Assembly: GCA_023412455.1 (NCBI GenBank)
Contig: JAEYNQ010000272.1
Coordinates: 36,911 to 100,910, forward strand
Direction: 5' to 3'
From: Bacillota bacterium
Lineage (GTDB): Bacteria > Bacillota > Clostridia > Lachnospirales > Cellulosilyticaceae
Length of the DNA stretch: 64,000 nucleotides
Within the stretch, counting starts at the first letter, position 1. Each line of letters opens with the position of its first letter. The position numbers and the translations under genes were made by a program. This document shows, piece after piece, positions 16,679 through 26,486 of the stretch. The notes beneath the pieces were generated by a model. The model ran no database searches, was not told where the DNA came from, and was given only the letters and a program-made list of their open reading frames with translations.

Positions 16679-18766
16679 TTATACGTAGAAGAGTAGGTCT
16701 ACGTATGTTGGAAATGGCCAATCATGAGCAGGAATTATTGTTTCAAGTTCATCTGCTACTACCCTTAAGGTTTGCATTGCTTCAAAAACATATTCCCTAT
16801 AGAATTTAGCAGCATCAATAGCATCGGAATAGTTCTTTGTCTCTAGTATTAACTTATCAAGCTCCTCTATTTTACTCATTAATGACTCTGTTAAATTAGA
16901 AAGTCTTATAGCATAAGCTTGCTCCTTTTCTAAACTCATGTTGAGAGCTAAATCTTGTTTAACTTTAAGCGTATCAAAAACTTTCTTTGAGTAGTTGAGT
17001 ATAGCCGGTAACATTTCTCTCTTAACCATATCTAACATAGTGAGAGCTTCTATATTAATAGCTTTTGAATAGCCCTCTAACATAATCTCACAACGAGATA
17101 TAACTTCTGCTTTTGTAAAGATATTGTGTTTAACAAAAAGGTTGATACTTTCTTCAGAAGCAAAAGCTGGAAGGGCTTCAACTGATGTTTTTAAGTTGTT
17201 AAGGCCACGTCTTTTTGCTTCTTCTACCCACTCATCACTATAGTTATTACCATTGAAGATAATTCTTTTATGCTTCTCCATCGTTTCTTTTACAATAGCT
17301 AATACTTCTGTTTGTAAATCACTGGCTTTATCTAAACGATCTGCAAATTTCTCTAATTCTTCAGCCACTATTGTATTTAGCACAATGTTGGTTCCTGCAA
17401 TAGACGCTGAAGAGCCTAACATTCTAAACTCAAATTTATTTCCTGTAAAAGCAAATGGTGAAGTTCTATTACGATCTGTTGTATCTCTTGCAAACCTAGG
17501 AAGTGCTGTCACACCTGTTTCCATAAAGCACTTGGTTGTTTCTTCAGCAACCTGGCCTTTTTCGATGCATTCTAAAATATGTGTGAGTTCATCTCCTAAA
17601 AACATAGATACAATGGCAGGAGGTGCTTCATTAGCCCCTAATCGATGGTCGTTCCCTGCACTGGCAGCAGAAACTCTTAAAAGGTCTGCATATTCATCAA
17701 CAGCTTTAATTACAGCTGCTAAAAATACTAAAAACTGTGTATTATCCTTTGGTGATTTGCCTGGTTCTAGGAGATTTTCTCCTGTATTTGTTGAAATAGA
17801 CCAGTTATTGTGTTTACCTGAACCATTTACACCTGCAAAAGGTTTTTCGTGAAGCAAACAGACAAGTCCATGTCTCTCTGCTACCCTCTTCATAAGTTCC
17901 ATTGTTAATTGGTTATGATCTGTAGCGATATTTGTTGTACCAAAGATAGGTGCTAACTCGTGTTGAGCTGGTGCTACTTCATTGTGCTCTGTTTTAGCCA
18001 AAATACCTAACTTCCACAATTCTTCATTTAGGTCTTTCATATACTCCGCAACTCTTGTACGAATATTTCCAAAGTAATGATCCTCTAGTTCTTGCCCTTT
18101 AGGAGGCTTTGCACCAAAAAGTGTTCTTCCCGTTAAAATAAGGTCTTTACGTTTTTTGTACATTTCCTTATCTATTAAGAAGTATTCTTGTTCTGGGCCT
18201 ACAGTAGTAGTAACCCTTGTTACATTTTTTCCAAATTTAGCTAAAATACGAAGTGCTTGCACATTGATAGCTTCCATCGAACGAAGTAGCGGAGTTTTTT
18301 TGTCCAGTACCTCTCCACTATATGAACCAAAAGCTGTAGGTATATAAAGTGTTCCATCTTTCACAAAAGCATAAGAGGTTGGGTCCCATGTGGTATATCC
18401 TCTCGCTTCAAAGGTGGCACGAAGACCTCCTGAAGGGAAGGATGACGCATCTGGTTCTCCTTTAATAAGCTCCTTACCTGAGAACTCCATAATAATCCTA
18501 CCATCTGATGTAGGTGAAATAAAGGCATCGTGCTTCTCAGCCGTAATACCTGTCATTGGTTGAAACCAATGAGTAAAATGAGTGGCTCCTTTCTCAAGTG
18601 CCCAATCCTTCATAGAACTGGCTACAACCTCTGCTACCTCTGGCTTAAGCTCTGTCCCTTCTGCCATTGTCTTTTTAAGAGATTTAAAAATATTTTTGGG
18701 TAATCTCGTTTGCATTACTGCCTCGTTAAATACATTACATCCAAACATTTCTGATACTACTGTCAT
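16679..18766 (-). CDS. glnN: Glutamine synthetase type III
   Basis: Makes glutamine from glutamate, ammonia and ATP. The 695-residue length, N-terminal [17 protein letters not shown], and motifs [25 protein letters not shown] and [17 protein letters not shown] identify GSIII (GlnN), a double-ring enzyme of Bacteroidetes, cyanobacteria and clostridia. GAGGAGG precedes the ATG. It follows aspS by 53 bases with no terminator between, so it appears to be the last gene of the gatCAB-aspS operon and could feed glutamine to the amidotransferase. A type I enzyme is encoded elsewhere in the window (28927). No adenylylation or GlnR box was identified. Confidence 0.95.
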   Translation of the reverse strand: MTVVSEMFGCNVFNEAVMQTRLPKNIFKSLKKTMAEGTELKPEVAEVVASSMKDWALEKGATHFTHWFQPMTGITAEKHDAFISPTSDGRIIMEFSGKELIKGEPDASSFPSGGLRATFEARGYTTWDPTSYAFVKDGTLYIPTAFGSYSGEVLDKKTPLLRSMEAINVQALRILAKFGKNVTRVTTTVGPEQEYFLIDKEMYKKRKDLILTGRTLFGAKPPKGQELEDHYFGNIRTRVAEYMKDLNEELWKLGILAKTEHNEVAPAQHELAPIFGTTNIATDHNQLTMELMKRVAERHGLVCLLHEKPFAGVNGSGKHNNWSISTNTGENLLEPGKSPKDNTQFLVFLAAVIKAVDEYADLLRVSAASAGNDHRLGANEAPPAIVSMFLGDELTHILECIEKGQVAEETTKCFMETGVTALPRFARDTTDRNRTSPFAFTGNKFEFRMLGSSASIAGTNIVLNTIVAEELEKFADRLDKASDLQTEVLAIVKETMEKHKRIIFNGNNYSDEWVEEAKRRGLNNLKTSVEALPAFASEESINLFVKHNIFTKAEVISRCEIMLEGYSKAINIEALTMLDMVKREMLPAILNYSKKVFDTLKVKQDLALNMSLEKEQAYAIRLSNLTESLMSKIEELDKLILETKNYSDAIDAAKFYREYVFEAMQTLRVVADELETIIPAHDWPFPTYVDLLFYV

Positions 18767-18819
18767 AATAAATTCCTCCTCAATTAATCCTGTTTTATTT
18801 TTATTTATTATCTTTTGCT

Positions 18820-20136
18820 TTAAGGCTCTAGGCGATGAACATCTCTTGGAAACATGCTTGCCTGCCTTACATTTTGGAGATCCAAGAGCTTCATTACCAA
18901 CCTTTCAAGTCCTATTCCCAGTCCACCATGAGGTGGCATTCCATATTTATGACTATTTAAGTAATGATAAAATTCTTCTGGGTGCATAGCCATTTCCTTC
19001 ATCTTGGCAACTTGCTCCTGATAGTCATGAATGCGTTGTCCCCCTGTTGTAATCTCTAGTCCTCTGAAAAGCAAGTCAAAGCTTAATGCAAACCTAGGAT
19101 CTTCTCTATCGTTCATAGCATAGAAAGGTCTTTTAGATGCTGGAAAATGGGTAATAAATACAAACTCACTCCCCCAGTGCTTTTTTGCATATTCGCAAAG
19201 TAACACTTCATCTTCAGGTTCTAAATCATATTTATTCTTTCCCCCTCTTCCCTTCATAAGCTCTATAGCTTCTACAAAGGTTAGTGAAGGAATAGTATCT
19301 ATTACAGGAAGAGTCACTCCTAAGGTTTGGAGATATTCTTTGTAATACCTATCAAGGTACTTTATAACATGCTTTAGCAGAGCTGTTTCCATTTCCATGA
19401 CATCATACATGCTATCAATATATGCCATCTCAAAATCAAGGCCTATATATTCATTAAGGTGCCTTGAGGTATTGTGCTTTTCTGCACGATACACCGGTGC
19501 TATTTCAAAAACTCTATCAAAAAATGTCACGCATGTTTGCTTGTAAAACTGTGGGCTCTGGGCTAAATAAGCTTCTTGATTAAAATAATCTAGCTTAAAA
19601 ATGTTGGCGCCTCCCTCAGCTCCAGCTGCTACTATCTTAGGAGTAAAGACCTGGGTAAAGCCTTCTTGTATCATAAATTCTCTAAAGCCTGATACAACCC
19701 CCTCTTGAATCTTAAAAATAGCTTTTTCATAAGGATTACGTAGAGCAACACTCCGATTATCTAGGTTTGCCTCAAGTCCACACCCTATTTTTTTATGCGC
19801 TACATTAAGTGGATATTCTCCATATGGCATACTTAACAGCTTCAGTTCTGTCAGTAAAACCTCAAAACCTAGTAAAGACCTTTCATCTTTTCGTATAGAG
19901 CCTTTTGCTTTAACATAGCACCCTACTTTTAGCTCCTCTATCTTATCCTTACATCTGTCTTTCTCATAAATAGCCTGTATCAGATATCTACCTGTTCTTA
20001 AGATCACAAATGAGAATTCACTCATAGTTCTTATCTTATGAATACAAGCATCAATGGTTACTTCCTTATCAACCTGTTGCTTTAGCATTTCAATATCTAT
20101 CGTTTTAATACGATCTACTCCATCCATTGCTAACAT
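18820..20136 (-). CDS. aspS: Aspartyl-tRNA synthetase, archaeal (non-discriminating) type
   Basis: A 438-residue class II synthetase of the archaeal AspRS2 group, without the bacterial GAD insertion. N-terminal OB-fold anticodon domain up to about 110, then motif 2 ([21 protein letters not shown]) and motif 3 ([16 protein letters not shown]). Such enzymes in an operon with gatCAB put Asp on both tRNA-Asp and tRNA-Asn, the latter then amidated to Asn-tRNA. The frame opens at GTG 20145, but AAGGGAG sits 8 bases before ATG 20136. Non-discrimination is inferred from type and context, not shown by the sequence. Confidence 0.92.
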   Translation of the reverse strand: MLAMDGVDRIKTIDIEMLKQQVDKEVTIDACIHKIRTMSEFSFVILRTGRYLIQAIYEKDRCKDKIEELKVGCYVKAKGSIRKDERSLLGFEVLLTELKLLSMPYGEYPLNVAHKKIGCGLEANLDNRSVALRNPYEKAIFKIQEGVVSGFREFMIQEGFTQVFTPKIVAAGAEGGANIFKLDYFNQEAYLAQSPQFYKQTCVTFFDRVFEIAPVYRAEKHNTSRHLNEYIGLDFEMAYIDSMYDVMEMETALLKHVIKYLDRYYKEYLQTLGVTLPVIDTIPSLTFVEAIELMKGRGGKNKYDLEPEDEVLLCEYAKKHWGSEFVFITHFPASKRPFYAMNDREDPRFALSFDLLFRGLEITTGGQRIHDYQEQVAKMKEMAMHPEEFYHYLNSHKYGMPPHGGLGIGLERLVMKLLDLQNVRQASMFPRDVHRLEP

Positions 20137-20152
20137 AGACTCCACTCCCTTC

Positions 20153-21592
20153 TTACTTTCGTTTTACCAGTTCCCCTTCAAGTATTTCTTTTATTGTCTT
20201 AGGGTTTGCCCTACCCGCAAGCCTCTTACTACATTGCCCCATCAGGAAACCAAATAACTTATCTTTACCCTGCAAGTACCCTATAACTTCTTCTTTAAAT
20301 TCATTAACTACAGAAATAACAACCTCTTTAATTTCCTGAGAGTTATCATTCATGAGGTAGCCTTGTTCTTTTGCAATCTCCATAGGCTCTTTTTGTCCTT
20401 CTAGCATAACTTTTAATATGGCCTTAGCATTATTCTTATTAACGACATTCTCTTCTGCCATCTTAACTAAAGTAGCAAAGCTTTCAGCTGAAAAAGGGAT
20501 CTCACCACTACTTACTTCACCCTCATTTATATAATGCATGAGCTCTACAATTACAAAGTTGGCAACAGCCTTATAGTTTGGATAACTCTCTATGGCCTCA
20601 TTATAGAAATCTGAAATGGCCTTATCTGCTATAAGGATTTGTGCATCAGCCTTACTTAATTCGTATGTTGTCGTATAGCTACTTAACCTCTCATCAATAA
20701 GTGTTGGTAATTCTTTATTAATCTCCTCTATGTCTTTCTCTGTAACGCGAATAGGTATAATATCTGGCTCTTTAAAATATCTATAATCATGTGCATCCTC
20801 TTTGGAACGCATAGAAACGGTTATACCCCTATTGTCATTAAACTTCCTTGTTTCTTGAATAACAACTTCTCCTGCATTTAATAGTTTTGTTTGTCTCTCT
20901 ATTTCATAGTCAATGGCTCTTACAATCGATTTAAGAGAGTTAAGATTTTTAATCTCGACCTTTGTTCCTAGCTTTGTAGCATCTGCCCTTTTAAGTGAAA
21001 CGTTAACATCTGCTCTCAGAGATCCTTCTTCCATTCTGCAAAGACTTACCCCTGCATATTGAAGAAGCCCTGCTACCTTTTCTATATAAGCTCTTGCCTC
21101 TTCTGCCGAAGATATATCCGGTTCAGATACAATTTCTAAAAGGGGAACACCACATCTGTTATAATCTGCAAGGCTAGTATTCTCAATATCATCATGGATA
21201 AGCTTTCCTGCATCCTCTTCAATATGAGCATGATGAATACGAATATATTTCTCACCTTGATCCCCCTCTATTTTTACCTTCCCTGAAAGGCATATAGGCA
21301 AATCAAATTGAGAGATTTGATAAGCTTTTGGAAGGTCTGGATAAAAGTAATTCTTTCTATCTATTTTTGAATAATGATTAATGGCACAACCTAACGCTAA
21401 ACCCGCCTTAATAGCACATCTTACTACTTCTTGATTAAGTACAGGCAAGGTCCCTGGAAGTCCTGTACATACGGGACAGCATCTTGTATTTTGTTCCCCC
21501 CCAAAGTCTACCTCACAGCCACAAAATATTTTTGTTTTTGTAAGAAGCTGGGCATGTATTTCAAGTCCAATAACAGGAATATAATTTGACAT
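20153..21592 (-). CDS. gatB: Asp/Glu-tRNA amidotransferase subunit B
   Basis: The kinase and tRNA-binding subunit of GatCAB, which phosphorylates and then amidates Asp-tRNA-Asn or Glu-tRNA-Gln. It begins YIPVIGLEIHAQLLTKTKIFC, with zinc-site cysteines in FCGCEVDF and TRCCPVCTGLPGTLPVLN, and has the cradle motif YRYFKEPDI. The C-terminal half is the helical plus YqeY-like tail that grips the tRNA elbow. AGGTGA supports ATG 21592 rather than GTG 21601. Seven-base gap to the aspS frame downstream, 10 bases from gatA upstream: a tight operon. Confidence 0.95.
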   Translation of the reverse strand: MSNYIPVIGLEIHAQLLTKTKIFCGCEVDFGGEQNTRCCPVCTGLPGTLPVLNQEVVRCAIKAGLALGCAINHYSKIDRKNYFYPDLPKAYQISQFDLPICLSGKVKIEGDQGEKYIRIHHAHIEEDAGKLIHDDIENTSLADYNRCGVPLLEIVSEPDISSAEEARAYIEKVAGLLQYAGVSLCRMEEGSLRADVNVSLKRADATKLGTKVEIKNLNSLKSIVRAIDYEIERQTKLLNAGEVVIQETRKFNDNRGITVSMRSKEDAHDYRYFKEPDIIPIRVTEKDIEEINKELPTLIDERLSSYTTTYELSKADAQILIADKAISDFYNEAIESYPNYKAVANFVIVELMHYINEGEVSSGEIPFSAESFATLVKMAEENVVNKNNAKAILKVMLEGQKEPMEIAKEQGYLMNDNSQEIKEVVISVVNEFKEEVIGYLQGKDKLFGFLMGQCSKRLAGRANPKTIKEILEGELVKRK

Positions 21593-21611
21593 ATTCTTCA
21601 CCTACCCTTTC

Positions 21612-23060
21612 TTATAAACTTGGTGTTTTTCTTATAAAACCTTTTTCAAATGCATCTGCCACCTGAATAACTTTTGCATCTTCAAAAGCTTTACCTACAA
21701 TAGACATCCCAATTGGCATATTGTCTTTATCATAACCACAAGTTGTTGAAAGACCAGGAAGGCCTGCAATATTCACTGTAACTGTACAAATATCTGCTAA
21801 ATACATTTTTACTGGATCATTTTCAATAGCTCCTATTTTAAAAGCAACTGTAGGTGTTGTTGGAGTAAGCATGACATCACATTTCTCAAAAATCTTGTTG
21901 TACTCCTCTTTTATCTTTTGTCTTATATAAAGTGCTTTTTTATAATAAGCATCATAATAGCCACTAGATAAAGCATAAGTTCCTAATAAAATTCTTCTTT
22001 TTACTTCATCACCAAAGCCTTCCTTTCGTGTGCGTTCAATGCGTTCCCCATAAGTTTTAGCATGTGGTGTACAATATCCAAATTTAATCCCATCATATCT
22101 CGAAAGATTTGAACTAGCTTCTGCTGAAGCAAGTAAGTAATAAGCTGCTATGGCATATTTAAGACTGGGCATGGATACCTCTTCAATATATGCTCCCATT
22201 TCTTCATATTGCTTGGCTGCCCTAAGCACTGCATCTCTTACCTCTTTATCAATTCCTTCATCAAAAAATTCCTTGGGTAAAGCAATTTTCATTCCCTTAA
22301 TCTCTTTACCGAGTTCACTCTCAAAATCTATTTCCCTCAAGGAAGAAGTACTATCATTAAAATCATGACCACCTATTGTATTTAAAAGAGTGGCACATTC
22401 ACGTGCACTATGGGCCATAGGTCCTATTTGATCAAGAGAACTACCAAAAGCTACAAGCCCAAACCGAGAAACACTTCCATAAGTAGGCTTCATCCCTGTT
22501 ACTCCACAAAAAGCTGCTGGTTGCCTAATAGACCCCCCTGTATCTGAACCAAGTGCTGCAACAGTAAGTTTTGCTACAACAGCTGCTGCACTCCCACCAG
22601 AAGATCCTCCTGGCACCCTTGTTATATCCCAAGGATTTTTTGTTTTATTAAAGTAACAAGTCTGTGTGGAGCCACCCATGGCGAATTCATCCATACTCGT
22701 CTTTCCAAGGATAACTACCTTTTGCTCCATAAGTTTATTAATTACTGTAGCATTATAGGGTGATTTAAAGTTTTCTAACATCTTTGAACCACAAGTCGTT
22801 GGTACCCCCTCCATGCACATATTATCTTTAACACTTATTGGGATACCTGTAAGGGCACTACCTTCACCCTTAGCTATTTTTTTATCTGCTTCTTTTGCTG
22901 TCTCTAATGCTTGATCCCTACATACTGTGATATAACTCTCTATTTGTGAATCCATTCTCTCAATCCGATCTAAGTAATACCTAGTGAGTTCCACGCAAGA
23001 TAACTCTCTATTGTCTAATAATCTCCTTAACTCAACAATACTCTTATCACATAGCTCCAT
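21612..23060 (-). CDS. gatA: Asp/Glu-tRNA amidotransferase subunit A
   Basis: The glutaminase subunit of GatCAB. It is an amidase-signature enzyme: catalytic Lys in GIPISVKDNMCMEG, cis-Ser and Ser nucleophile in the glycine-serine loop RVPGGSSGGSAAAV and GSDTGGSIRQPAAFCG. It releases ammonia from glutamine and channels it to GatB. The length, 482 residues, is normal. AAGGAGGAACATT precedes the ATG. Cytosolic, in complex with GatB and GatC from the same operon; the glutamine synthetase at the operon end would supply its substrate. Confidence 0.96.
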   Translation of the reverse strand: MELCDKSIVELRRLLDNRELSCVELTRYYLDRIERMDSQIESYITVCRDQALETAKEADKKIAKGEGSALTGIPISVKDNMCMEGVPTTCGSKMLENFKSPYNATVINKLMEQKVVILGKTSMDEFAMGGSTQTCYFNKTKNPWDITRVPGGSSGGSAAAVVAKLTVAALGSDTGGSIRQPAAFCGVTGMKPTYGSVSRFGLVAFGSSLDQIGPMAHSARECATLLNTIGGHDFNDSTSSLREIDFESELGKEIKGMKIALPKEFFDEGIDKEVRDAVLRAAKQYEEMGAYIEEVSMPSLKYAIAAYYLLASAEASSNLSRYDGIKFGYCTPHAKTYGERIERTRKEGFGDEVKRRILLGTYALSSGYYDAYYKKALYIRQKIKEEYNKIFEKCDVMLTPTTPTVAFKIGAIENDPVKMYLADICTVTVNIAGLPGLSTTCGYDKDNMPIGMSIVGKAFEDAKVIQVADAFEKGFIRKTPSL

Positions 23061-23071
23061 AATGTTCCTCC

Positions 23072-23356
23072 TTACTCCATAACCTTTGGTACTACGAAAA
23101 AACCATCTTTTTGATGAGATGCATTTTGTAGAAGTTTCTCCCTATCATACGAACTTTTTTTAATATCTTGTCTTAATTCATTAAGGTGTACTCCCTCACC
23201 TACATTTAGATTCTCCTGTTCTAAAGTAAGATCATTTATTGTATCCATTAATTCTACAATTGCTCCCATTTCAGCTACCAACTTAGGCTTACTTTCTTCT
23301 TCTATCTCTATCTTTGAAAGCTTTGCTAAATAAGTAATTAAATCAGTGTCTAACAT
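23072..23356 (-). CDS. gatC: Asp/Glu-tRNA amidotransferase subunit C
   Basis: A small subunit of about 94 residues that wraps around the GatA/GatB interface and aids assembly. LITYLAKLSKIEIEEE at the N-terminus and FVVPKVME at the C-terminus are standard for the family. TAGGTGA favours ATG 23356 over GTG 23365. It is the first gene of the gatC-gatA-gatB-aspS-glnN run and lies behind a promoter plus leader terminator. Confidence 0.93.
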   Translation of the reverse strand: MLDTDLITYLAKLSKIEIEEESKPKLVAEMGAIVELMDTINDLTLEQENLNVGEGVHLNELRQDIKKSSYDREKLLQNASHQKDGFFVVPKVME

Positions 23357-23410
23357 AATACTCACCTACTCTCTACTTGTTTTTACAGACTACTCCATAG
23401 GTCCAAGAAT

Positions 23411-23458
23411 AAAAAAAGAGGCTAACTCAATAACACTTACTGTGTTATTTTGTTAGCC
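23411..23458 (-). terminator. Leader terminator (attenuator candidate) upstream of gatC
   Basis: On the minus strand GGCTAAC and GTTAGCC form the outer stem, ATAACAC and GTGTTAT the inner stem with a 5-base loop, followed by U7. It lies between a consensus promoter (23490-23518) and gatC, so it ends transcripts before the operon unless antiterminated. No T-box core or known riboswitch is seen ahead of it. Confidence 0.8.
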
Positions 23459-23489
23459 CCTTTGCTAATTTGTATTCTCTTTGCGTCCG

Positions 23490-23518
23490 ATTATATATTT
23501 TTTTTTCTAAAAGTTCAA
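23490..23518 (-). promoter_or_regulatory. Promoter of the gatCAB-aspS-glnN operon
   Basis: On the minus strand TTGAAC (23513-23518), exactly 17 bases, then TATAAT (23490-23495). Transcription would start near 23483, about 25 bases before the leader terminator. Confidence 0.75.
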
Positions 23519-23720
23519 GACCTTTTTTGAAAAAATTTTAAAATTTAATTATTTTACTTTTATCAATATTTTATTTCCACTTTTCAGAAAGGTTCATATT
23601 TGCATAAATAAATATTTTTTATTCTCTTTATTAATTTATTTGAATATTATATTTCTATATTTATATATTATTATTCTAGTTAAAAAAATGAATCTTAATT
23701 TAAGTTATCTTGCAAAATTA

Positions 23721-23749
23721 TTGACTTTCAAAAAGAATAATGGTATTAA
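23721..23749 (+). promoter_or_regulatory. Promoter of the glutamate synthase-glnA cluster
   Basis: TTGACT (23721-23726), 17-base spacer, TATTAA (23744-23749). A start near 23757 puts the leader hairpins almost at the 5' end of the RNA. The rest of the 23519-23720 gap is very AT-rich, with no gene. Confidence 0.65.
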
Positions 23750-23760
23750 TATTTATATAG

Positions 23761-23815
23761 AAGAACAATGGCGTTCTTTGAGTGTAAAAGCACTCAAAGT
23801 GCGCCATTTTTTTAT
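23761..23815 (+). promoter_or_regulatory. Switch-like leader: hexaloop hairpin versus intrinsic terminator
   Basis: An intrinsic terminator pairs AATGGCG (23767-23773) with CGCCATT (23802-23808) and CTTTGAGTG (23776-23784) with CACTCAAAG (23791-23799), followed by T7. An alternative hairpin AAGAAC/GTTCTT (23761-23766 and 23773-23778) uses the same bases and presents a six-base loop AAUGGC with A at 1 and G at 4. That loop pattern is the one recognised by ANTAR proteins, and an ANTAR gene lies downstream at 30285. A clear second hexaloop hairpin was not found. Confidence 0.65.
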
Positions 23816-23874
23816 TTTTATTTTTCTATTCTATTTTTGGAGTATATTTTATATTTTTTATGGAGGAGATCTAT

Positions 23875-24975
23875 ATGTTAAAACAAGAAGGAGAGATTCG
23901 TATTCCTTCAGGATGTGCTATTTCTGGTTTTATTAATCGTAATGGGAAACGTATTAATGGTGGTGAAATTGTAAAATCCATCTCCTATATGCACGACCGT
24001 TCTAATGGTTTAGGTGGTGGTTTTGCTGGTTATGGCATTTATCCTGAATACAAAGATTTATATGCTTTTCATGTTTTCTATGAAAACAGTCAATCTCGGG
24101 AGGAAACTGAGAGATTTCTAGAAAGACACTTTGATATTGTTAACTTAAGTCGCATTCCTACTCGCAAGCACAAAAATATCACTCATGAACCACTTATTTG
24201 GCGCTATTTCCTTAATCCACTCCCTACTAAACTTGCTGCTAGCCAACTAGATGAAAAAGAATATATCGTTCAATCTGTTATTAATATTAATATTCGCATC
24301 AATGGAGCGTATGTTTTCTCAAGTGGAAAGAACATGGGAGTTTTTAAAGCCGTAGGCTTCCCTGAAGATGTAGGGGAATTTTATAGGCTTGAGGAGTATG
24401 CTGGTTATGCTTGGACAGCTCACGGTAGATATCCAACTAATACACCTGGTTGGTGGGGTGGAGCACACCCATTTGCCTTACTTAACTATACAATCGTTCA
24501 TAATGGTGAAATATCTTCCTATGATGCCAATCGACGTTTTGTCGAAATGTTCGGTTACAAATGTACCTTACTTACTGATACAGAAGTTATCACTTATATT
24601 TTTGACCTTTTAAACCGTAAACATAGACTTTCTTTAGAAGATGTTTCTAAGGTCATTGCTGCTCCTTTTTGGACTAAAATCGACACACTTCCTGAAAAGG
24701 AAAAAGCTAAACTCATTCATCTTCGTAATATGTTCTCAAGTCTTTTAATTACTGGACCTTTCTCCATTATCTTAGGCTTTGATGGTGGACTTATGGCCCT
24801 TAATGATCGTCTCAAACTTCGCTCCATGGTGGCTGCTGAAAAGGAAGATATGGTTTATATAGCTAGTGAGGAGTGTGCTATTCGCGCCATCTGTCCAGAA
24901 GTGGATCGTATCTGGTATCCAAAAGGTGGCGAGCCCATTATCGTAACATTAAATAAAGGTGGTGAGAATGAATGA
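23875..24975 (+). CDS. Glutamate synthase glutaminase subunit (class II amidotransferase)
   Basis: The glutamine amidotransferase part of a split glutamate synthase. It is an N-terminal-nucleophile enzyme: Cys14 in SGCAISGF would become residue 1 after removal of a 13-residue propeptide. Conserved class II elements follow: GGGFAGYGIYPE, TAHGRYPTNTPGWWGGAHPF and LNYTIVHNGEISSYDANRRF. GGAGGAG (23862-23868) fixes the start at ATG 23875 rather than ATG 23860. It overlaps the next gene by ATGA, so the two subunits are made in step. First gene behind the leader terminator at 23761-23815. Confidence 0.9.
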   Translation: MLKQEGEIRIPSGCAISGFINRNGKRINGGEIVKSISYMHDRSNGLGGGFAGYGIYPEYKDLYAFHVFYENSQSREETERFLERHFDIVNLSRIPTRKHKNITHEPLIWRYFLNPLPTKLAASQLDEKEYIVQSVININIRINGAYVFSSGKNMGVFKAVGFPEDVGEFYRLEEYAGYAWTAHGRYPTNTPGWWGGAHPFALLNYTIVHNGEISSYDANRRFVEMFGYKCTLLTDTEVITYIFDLLNRKHRLSLEDVSKVIAAPFWTKIDTLPEKEKAKLIHLRNMFSSLLITGPFSIILGFDGGLMALNDRLKLRSMVAAEKEDMVYIASEECAIRAICPEVDRIWYPKGGEPIIVTLNKGGENE

Positions 24976-26474
24976 TAGATTTCTTTTATCCTGATTATGA
25001 AATTCTTAGAAACGAGAAAAAGTGTATTAAATGCCAAGTCTGTGAAAGGCAATGTGCCAATGAAGTTCATTCTTATGATAAAGAACTGGATTGTATGGTG
25101 GCTGATGATAAAAACTGTGTTAATTGTCAACGTTGTGTCTCTCTTTGTCCTACAAGAGCACTTAAAATAGTAAAAACAGATAATGTTTTTAAACAAAATG
25201 CTAACTGGACACAGACCCTCATAACAGAAGTCTATAGGCAGGCTGAATCTGGTGGCGTCCTTCTTTCTAGTATGGGCAACCCTCAACCTTATCCTGTTTA
25301 CTGGGATAAAATCCTCATTAATGCTAGCCAAGTAACTAACCCTTCTATTGACCCCCTTAGGGAGCCTATGGAAACAAAGACTTTTTTAGGTAAAAAACCT
25401 CAAACAGTCCAATTTGATGAAGAAGGTAATCTATTATCTGAGACTTTTCCTAATTTAAAGCTTGAAGTCCCTTTTATGTTCTCTGCTATGTCCTATGGTT
25501 CTATTAGCAAAAATGCTCATGAAAGCTTAGCTAGGGCTGCAACAGAATTAGGTACCTTTTATAACACAGGTGAAGGTGGGCTTCATGAAGATTTTTATAA
25601 ATATGGTCCCCATACTATTGTGCAAGTTGCTTCTGGCCGTTTTGGTGTTCATAAGAAATATTTAGAAGCGGGTGAAGCGATTGAAATCAAAATGGGGCAA
25701 GGCGCAAAACCTGGTATTGGTGGTCATCTACCTGGCACTAAGGTGGGTGAAGATGTTTCTAAAACACGCATGATCCCTCAAGGTACAGATGCTATTTCTC
25801 CTGCTCCTCATCATGATATTTACTCCATTGAGGACCTTAGGCAACTTATTTATTCCTTAAAGGAAACTACTCATTATAAGAAACCTATTATTGTTAAAAT
25901 AGCTGCTGTACACAATGTAGCTGCCATTGCTTCTGGTGTGGCACGCTCTGGTGCAGATATCATCTCAATTGACGGTTATCGCGGTGGTACTGGTGCTGCT
26001 CCAACACGTATTCGTGATAATGTGGGTATTCCTATTGAATTGGCTCTTGCAGCTGTTGATCAACGTCTTCGGGATGAAGGTATTCGCAATGAAGTCGCTA
26101 TCGTAGTAGGTGGTAGTATTCGTTCTTCAAGTGATGCTGTAAAAGCTATTGCCTTAGGTGCAGATGCTATTTATATTGGTACAGCTGCCCTTCTAGCTCT
26201 TGGCTGTCACCTCTGCCGTAGCTGTCATGGTGCCAAGTGTAACTGGGGTATAGCAACTCAACGCCCTGACCTTGTGAAACGTTTAAATCCTGAAATCGGC
26301 TATAAACGTCTTGTTAATCTTATTCATGCCTGGGATCATGAAGTAAAAGAAATGATGGGTGGTATGGGAATCAACTCCATTGAAGCTCTTCGTGGTAATC
26401 GATTAATGCTCCGAGGGATTGGCCTTACTGAAAAAGAATTAGAAATCTTAGGCATAGCCCATGCAGGGGAATAG
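24972..26474 (+). CDS. Glutamate synthase FMN/iron-sulfur subunit
   Basis: The synthase core that adds ammonia to 2-oxoglutarate on FMN, taking electrons through Fe-S clusters. Residues 15-60 are a two-cluster ferredoxin domain (C18, 21, 24, 28 and C49, 52, 55, 59). From about 90 on is the GltS TIM barrel: MSYGSISKNAHESLARAA, GQGAKPGIGGHLPGTKV, DGYRGGTGAAPTRIRD, then GCHLCRSCHGAKCNWG for the 3Fe-4S cluster. At 500 residues it is the short archaeal/clostridial form, lacking the amidotransferase and GXGXG domains, which are encoded by the genes before it and at 28150. Confidence 0.93.
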   Translation: MIDFFYPDYEILRNEKKCIKCQVCERQCANEVHSYDKELDCMVADDKNCVNCQRCVSLCPTRALKIVKTDNVFKQNANWTQTLITEVYRQAESGGVLLSSMGNPQPYPVYWDKILINASQVTNPSIDPLREPMETKTFLGKKPQTVQFDEEGNLLSETFPNLKLEVPFMFSAMSYGSISKNAHESLARAATELGTFYNTGEGGLHEDFYKYGPHTIVQVASGRFGVHKKYLEAGEAIEIKMGQGAKPGIGGHLPGTKVGEDVSKTRMIPQGTDAISPAPHHDIYSIEDLRQLIYSLKETTHYKKPIIVKIAAVHNVAAIASGVARSGADIISIDGYRGGTGAAPTRIRDNVGIPIELALAAVDQRLRDEGIRNEVAIVVGGSIRSSSDAVKAIALGADAIYIGTAALLALGCHLCRSCHGAKCNWGIATQRPDLVKRLNPEIGYKRLVNLIHAWDHEVKEMMGGMGINSIEALRGNRLMLRGIGLTEKELEILGIAHAGE

Positions 26475-26486
26475 GAGGCAATGATA

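Noticed and set aside
17253..17852. Long plus-strand open frame (199 codons) inside glnN
   Set aside because: It is the antisense shadow of a clear glutamine synthetase, with no ribosome binding site and no family features.
23736..23747. A second A1/G4 hexaloop (AATGGT) upstream that would complete an ANTAR pair
   Set aside because: Its stem is only 3 bp and it overlaps the -10 element, so it would not be transcribed from the promoter seen.
24855..25331. 158-codon minus-strand frame at the first two glutamate synthase genes
   Set aside because: Antisense of well-supported coding sequence and no start signals.
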